Assembly: GCA_031288885.1 (NCBI GenBank)
Contig: JAITQP010000157.1
Span: 1 to 9,769, forward strand
Origin: Prevotellaceae bacterium
Lineage (GTDB): Bacteria; Bacteroidota; Bacteroidia; Bacteroidales; UBA932
Reading direction: 5' to 3'
Length of the DNA stretch: 9,769 nt
In this document: positions 6,659 through 9,769 of the stretch, piece after piece
Position numbering within the stretch: position 1 is the first letter of the stretch
How the letters are laid out: every line of letters begins with the position of its first letter
The notes under the pieces: generated by a model
Seen by the model: the letters and a program-made list of their open reading frames with translations, nothing else
Databases searched by the model: none
What the model was told of the DNA's origin: nothing
Position numbers and translations under genes: made by a program

Positions 6659-7396
6659 TTATGGGATAATGCCGGAGTTAAACTCCACGAGCTTTTTCCA
6701 ATCAATTTGTCCGGCCTCATCACAAAATTCGGTGGTAAATTCTTTGGTAAATTTGTTAATCATTTGCGCGTATGATACCATAAAAGCATCATTCTTTTCT
6801 TTTGCCATGTGCCCAAGGGGCTCAATAATGTCTGTGAATAAGGTTGCTTCGCCCGATATGAAGTGCCAAAATTTTTGCCCGCAGTACTTAAAATAGCTGC
6901 CCTTGTCGGGCTTCCTGTCTACGCCATAGCAACATCCGTTAACGGCTACTATGGTTAGCCCCGAGCTACCTGTGCGCAATGTTCGAGCTGCCGTAGTAAA
7001 ATCACTTTTCATTTTTGCAACTTGTCCGCTGTTTCCCCAGCTTGGCCCTGATTTTATGGAAACGATATACCGCGTGTTATCGCTATCAAACTCAAGGTCG
7101 ATGCCGGTTATACCCGATTTCCAGCCTCCATACGTTCTGTGGTTGATGAAAATTGCCAAACCCTCGAGCCAGTCGCCAAATATTGTTTCTTCGTTGGACG
7201 AAATAAACGCATCCGTGAGCCCCCTGATAATTTGCTCTGCCGTGAGAAAGTATTTGGCTTTAAAGAGGTACGGGTTTTTCTTTTTAAGTACCGTTTTCAG
7301 CTTCAGGTGGTTTAGGGCGTCTATTCTTTTCCGGTGAAAATTGCCTATATTTTCCTCAACGTACTGCGTAATGTCCGTTACTTCCAAGCGTTTCAT
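6659..7396 (-). CDS. Predicted type II restriction endonuclease
   Basis: The 245-residue protein follows and overlaps a DNA methyltransferase gene, the usual layout for a type II R-M pair. A PD-(D/E)xK-like core is visible: GDWLEGLAIFI (74-84) with E78, GIDLEF (98-103) with D100, and then RYIVSIKSGPSWGNSGQ (109-125), where the ExK position reads S113-I-K115. The SIKSGPxWGNSxQ stretch recalls sequences annotated as PmeII-family type II endonucleases; that is from memory and unverified. The recognition site cannot be predicted here. The enzyme would cut unmodified DNA in the cytosol, with the partner methyltransferase protecting the host. Its ATG (7394-7396) lies inside the methyltransferase gene, giving a 41-bp overlap that suggests translational coupling. 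The gene is more A+T-rich than the cys genes, consistent with horizontal transfer. Full length and the absence of stops suggest it is intact. Confidence 0.75.
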   Translation of the reverse strand: MKRLEVTDITQYVEENIGNFHRKRIDALNHLKLKTVLKKKNPYLFKAKYFLTAEQIIRGLTDAFISSNEETIFGDWLEGLAIFINHRTYGGWKSGITGIDLEFDSDNTRYIVSIKSGPSWGNSGQVAKMKSDFTTAARTLRTGSSGLTIVAVNGCCYGVDRKPDKGSYFKYCGQKFWHFISGEATLFTDIIEPLGHMAKEKNDAFMVSYAQMINKFTKEFTTEFCDEAGQIDWKKLVEFNSGIIP

Positions 7397-8234
7397 ATTC
7401 TTCTGTGGTTTTAAGCAATATCATTTTTTCAGGAACAATTTGTTTTTTCACCATTTCGTAGTACTCGGGCAAAATTTCTATGCCGATTGAGCTGCGATTC
7501 ATGCGCTGCGCTACAAAATTAGTCGTCCCCGACCCCATAAACGGGTCAAGCACCGTGTCGCCTTCTTTGGTAAAAAGCCTGATAAACCACTCCGGCAGTC
7601 CCTCGGGAAAGGCCGCGCTGTGATTTTTATTGCTACACTCGGTTGCCAAATGCAGCACGTTGGTTGGGTAGGCTTTTTCACGGTCGAGCCAGTTGGAAAT
7701 ATTTTTTCCAAACCCGCTTCCTACCTTGGAGGTATCCCTGATTTTGTCCGTTTCGCTCAGCTTTTTCAGGCGCCCTTTTGCCCAATCTCCCATCGGAACC
7801 ATCACCTCGTCCTGATACATGGCAAAGGTTTTTTGCTTGTTGAACTGAAGAAGCCTCTCCCACGCATCCCGAAAGCGGTTGGGCCATTTTCCCGGGTAGC
7901 AGTTTTTTTTGTGCCAAATAAACTCTTCCGTCCAAAGCCATCCCTGCCTGCGCATTTCTATAATCAGCTCCATTACGTAAGTGCTGCGCTCGCCGTTAGC
8001 TACCTTTTCTTTTATATTCAGCACAAACGTCCCCGACGGCTTCAGCACCCGCAGGAGCTCCCGTGAAACCGGTAGAAACCATTGAACATACTTGTCCGGA
8101 CTAACTCCTCCATACGTGTTTTTTCGCTGGTCGGCATACGGGGGCGAGGTGAAAATCAAATCAACCGAGTTGTCGGAAAGTTCTTTTAGAACATCTTTGC
8201 AGTCCCCAAGCAGTATGTTTGCTGTTGTTTTCAT
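7356..8234 (-). CDS. Site-specific DNA methyltransferase (amino-MTase, TSPPY type)
   Basis: The 292-residue enzyme transfers a methyl group from S-adenosylmethionine to an exocyclic amino group in DNA. Catalytic motif IV, TSPPY (29-33), comes first. The AdoMet-binding motif DPFMGSGTT (230-238) followed by GIEI (251-254) is near the C-terminus, which is the beta-class order. The TSPPY form is common in N4-cytosine enzymes such as BamHI- and PvuII-type methyltransferases, but N6-adenine cannot be excluded. The middle (about 100-210, including WHKKNCYPGKWPNRFRDAWE and NISNWLDREKAYPTNVLHLA) probably holds target recognition. The ATG at 8232-8234 lies downstream of a promoter-like TACCTTTG, so the R-M pair probably has its own transcript starting with the methyltransferase. 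Expression of methylase before nuclease would protect a new host. No controller (C) protein gene is present. Confidence 0.92.
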   Translation of the reverse strand: MKTTANILLGDCKDVLKELSDNSVDLIFTSPPYADQRKNTYGGVSPDKYVQWFLPVSRELLRVLKPSGTFVLNIKEKVANGERSTYVMELIIEMRRQGWLWTEEFIWHKKNCYPGKWPNRFRDAWERLLQFNKQKTFAMYQDEVMVPMGDWAKGRLKKLSETDKIRDTSKVGSGFGKNISNWLDREKAYPTNVLHLATECSNKNHSAAFPEGLPEWFIRLFTKEGDTVLDPFMGSGTTNFVAQRMNRSSIGIEILPEYYEMVKKQIVPEKMILLKTTEEYETLGSNGHYAVR

Positions 8235-8290
8235 TTATGCTTCCCTTTGTGAATGTGGCAAGACCGATTTGTTTGGTAATTGTTTATTCG

Positions 8291-8298
8291 CAAAGGTA
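8291..8298 (-). promoter_or_regulatory. Bacteroidota -7 promoter element for the R-M genes
   Basis: On the minus strand this reads TACCTTTG, an exact TAnnTTTG match, in the 98-bp gap between the cysN stop and the methyltransferase start. A TTG lies 15 bp upstream, somewhat closer than the normal -33 spacing. The predicted leader is about 50 bases. This would let the R-M genes, and perhaps cysH after them, be transcribed independently of cysDN. Confidence 0.5.
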
Positions 8299-8332
8299 AT
8301 GAAATTTCAGGAACAACCGGATTTCCCCGCCG

Positions 8333-9622
8333 CTATATCGCGTACGAGCTGTCCTCCAGCGCCTCCACAATCATGCCTGCGCCAACGGTTTCAAACGTCG
8401 CCTCGTCGATGATGACCAAGCTCCCCGTTACGCGGTTTTGGGCGTACAGGTCGTACTTCAGGGGCTTGGACGTTTTGATGGAGATGTGCGCAATGTCGTT
8501 CATTTTTACCTGCTTGTCATCCTTTATATTTTCGAGGGTGTTGATGTTTACCTTAAAGTAAACGTTCTTGATAATCCCGAACACCTCGTCGGTGGCGTGG
8601 CGGACGATGTACTTTGCGCCGATGCTCAGCGGGCGGTGGTTGAGCCAGCACACCAGCGCCGAGATGTTGGCGTTCAGCTGGGGCTGCTCGTCGCGCTTGA
8701 CGATCATGTCGCCGCGGCTGACGTCCACGTTGTCCTCCAAGCGAATGGCGACGGACTGCGGCGCGGAGGCCTCCGTCAGCGACCGTCCGGCCTCGTCGAT
8801 GGCCTTAATGGTGGTTTCGGTAAAGGACGGCAAAACGGTTATCCGGTCGCCCACCCTGTACGTTCCGGAGGCGATGCGACCGGCGTACGCGCGGTAGTCG
8901 TGAAAGCGGTCGCGCTGCGGGCGGATGACGTACTGCACCGGAAAGCGCGCCGGACTGCCCGCGCTCTCCTCCCGCAAGGGCAGCGCCTCCAGCAGGCGCA
9001 AAAGCGTTTCGCCCCCATACCACGGCGTTTTTGCAGAGCGCTCCACCACGTTATCCCCGTCGCGCGCCGAAATGGGCAGGTAGTGCACCTTTTTCAGCCC
9101 CAGCTTTTGGGCAACCTGCCGGTATTCCTCCCTTATCCGGTTGAAGATTTCCTCCGAAAAATCGACCAAATCCATCTTGTTGACCGCCAAAATCACGTTC
9201 GGCAGCTGCAGGAGGGACGCGATGTAGGAGTGCCGCTTGGTTTGCTCAATAATTCCGTTGCGGGCGTCCACCAGAATGATGGCGGCGTCGGCTGTGGAGG
9301 CGCCGGTGACCATGTTGCGGGTATACTCCACGTGCCCCGGCGTATCGGCAATGATAAACTTGCGCGTGGGCGTGGCAAAGTAGCGGTAGGCTACGTCAAT
9401 CGTGATGCCCTGCTCGCGCTCGGCGCGCAGGCCGTCGGTCAGCAGCGCCAAGTTGACCTCCTCGTTGCCTAAGCGCTCGCTTGCCGCCTTCACGGCCTCC
9501 AGCTGGTCTTCAAAAATGGACTTGCTGTCGTACAGCAACCGCCCAATCAGCGTACTTTTTCCGTCGTCAACGCTTCCCGCTGTGGTGAAGCGCAGCAGCT
9601 CCATGTCTAAATATCCGTCCAT
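8333..9622 (-). CDS. cysN: Sulfate adenylyltransferase subunit 1 (GTPase)
   Basis: The 429-residue protein is the GTP-hydrolysing subunit of ATP sulfurylase. With CysD it activates sulfate to adenylylsulfate, the first step of assimilatory sulfate reduction in the cytosol. The translation-factor-type GTPase motifs are complete: P-loop GSVDDGKS (16-23), GITIDVAYRYF (72-82), DTPGH (93-97) and NKMD (148-151). Beta-barrel domains 2 and 3 occupy the rest (about 220-429). There is no fused APS kinase (CysC) domain, which agrees with an APS-reductase route. The chosen ATG (9620-9622) lies 32 bp after the cysD stop; a second ATG six codons in (M7) is also possible, because the conserved region starts soon after it. 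It is transcribed after cysD and should be cotranscribed with it. Confidence 0.95.
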   Translation of the reverse strand: MDGYLDMELLRFTTAGSVDDGKSTLIGRLLYDSKSIFEDQLEAVKAASERLGNEEVNLALLTDGLRAEREQGITIDVAYRYFATPTRKFIIADTPGHVEYTRNMVTGASTADAAIILVDARNGIIEQTKRHSYIASLLQLPNVILAVNKMDLVDFSEEIFNRIREEYRQVAQKLGLKKVHYLPISARDGDNVVERSAKTPWYGGETLLRLLEALPLREESAGSPARFPVQYVIRPQRDRFHDYRAYAGRIASGTYRVGDRITVLPSFTETTIKAIDEAGRSLTEASAPQSVAIRLEDNVDVSRGDMIVKRDEQPQLNANISALVCWLNHRPLSIGAKYIVRHATDEVFGIIKNVYFKVNINTLENIKDDKQVKMNDIAHISIKTSKPLKYDLYAQNRVTGSLVIIDEATFETVGAGMIVEALEDSSYAI

Positions 9623-9624
9623 AT

Positions 9625-9769
9625 TTTAATTTTTTGTATTTTTCAGCTCACCGTTCAAAAGTATCCGGCTTTTTTACGGTCTTCCATGGCGGCTTCGGAG
9701 CGCCTGTCGTCGGAGCGCCCGCCGCGCTCGGTGACGCGGGAGGAGGCTATCTCGCCAACAATCTCCTCG
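9625..9769. repeat. Right copy of the 145-bp terminal inverted repeat
   Basis: This is the inverted partner of bases 1-145, with a single difference (9650 against 120). The similarity stops three bases before the cysN ATG on the minus strand, so the duplicated unit includes cysD and its 3' spacer but not cysN. Confidence 0.95.
9655..9769 (-). CDS. cysD: Sulfate adenylyltransferase subunit 2, C-terminal part (5' end outside the window)
   Basis: The last 37 codons of cysD run in from the right edge and end at TGA (9655-9657), 32 bp before cysN. The encoded end, AMEDRKKAGYF, resembles the conserved CysD C-terminus. Because the neighbouring cysN is the natural partner, this is most likely the functional operon copy. 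The start, promoter and catalytic N-terminal region are outside the window. In protein sequence it is identical to the left-end fragment over the part that can be seen. Confidence 0.88.
   Translation of the reverse strand, partial: EEIVGEIASSRVTERGGRSDDRRSEAAMEDRKKAGYF

Noticed and set aside
5927..8234. cysH beside a methyltransferase-endonuclease pair as a DndC-like DNA phosphorothioation system
   Set aside because: The protein has the full assimilatory APS-reductase pattern (C116-C117, C199-x2-C202, C227 in ECGLH) and cysD/cysN are upstream. No DndB, DndD, DndE or Ssp-like genes are present.
1..9769. Terminal inverted repeats as ends of a transposon or linear plasmid
   Set aside because: The repeats encode the CysD C-terminus, and the interior has only housekeeping and R-M genes, with no transposase, integrase or replication gene.

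Overview
The window looks like the chromosome of a Bacteroidota bacterium, probably Bacteroidales. Three things point there. Copies of the Bacteroidota-type -7 promoter element TAnnTTTG lie upstream of genes on both strands, and no convincing Shine-Dalgarno sequences are visible. The glycogen synthase is of the eukaryote-like GT3 type and is fused to an alpha-glucan phosphorylase. A four-helix-bundle 'suffix' protein is present. The core metabolic genes are G+C-rich, while the restriction-modification (R-M) pair and the four-helix-bundle gene are visibly more A+T-rich and were probably acquired separately.

Layout, left to right. Positions 1-115 (+) carry the last 37 codons of a cysD copy. This converges on folA (dihydrofolate reductase, 223-732, -). 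A short repeat-rich spacer leads to a 1435-residue glycogen synthase/phosphorylase fusion (828-5135, -). A divergent promoter region (5136-5263) separates it from a four-helix-bundle gene (5264-5842, +). A strong hairpin (5866-5894) lies between that gene and the convergent cysH (5927-6631, -). Upstream of cysH on the minus strand come a predicted type II restriction endonuclease (6659-7396), its DNA methyltransferase (7356-8234), cysN (8333-9622) and the 3' end of cysD (9655-9769).

The minus-strand order cysD-cysN-[methyltransferase-endonuclease]-cysH is an assimilatory sulfate-reduction operon interrupted by an R-M cassette that appears to carry its own promoter. CysD/CysN make adenylylsulfate (APS). 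CysH keeps all the iron-sulfur cysteines of APS reductases, so sulfate can go to sulfite without a PAPS step. The fusion protein would both build and phosphorolyse glycogen, and folA supplies tetrahydrofolate.

The most unusual structural feature is that the two ends of the window are inverted copies of one 145-bp sequence, the cysD 3' end plus the following spacer. They are identical over the outermost 119 bp, differ at one base, then match for 25 bp more. This means either that an inverted cysD duplication flanks the region, possibly allowing inversion of about 9.5 kb, or that the sequence is an assembled contig that stops at a shared repeat at both ends. No phage, transposase, CRISPR, tRNA or rRNA genes were seen, and no gene-free stretch exceeds 130 bases.
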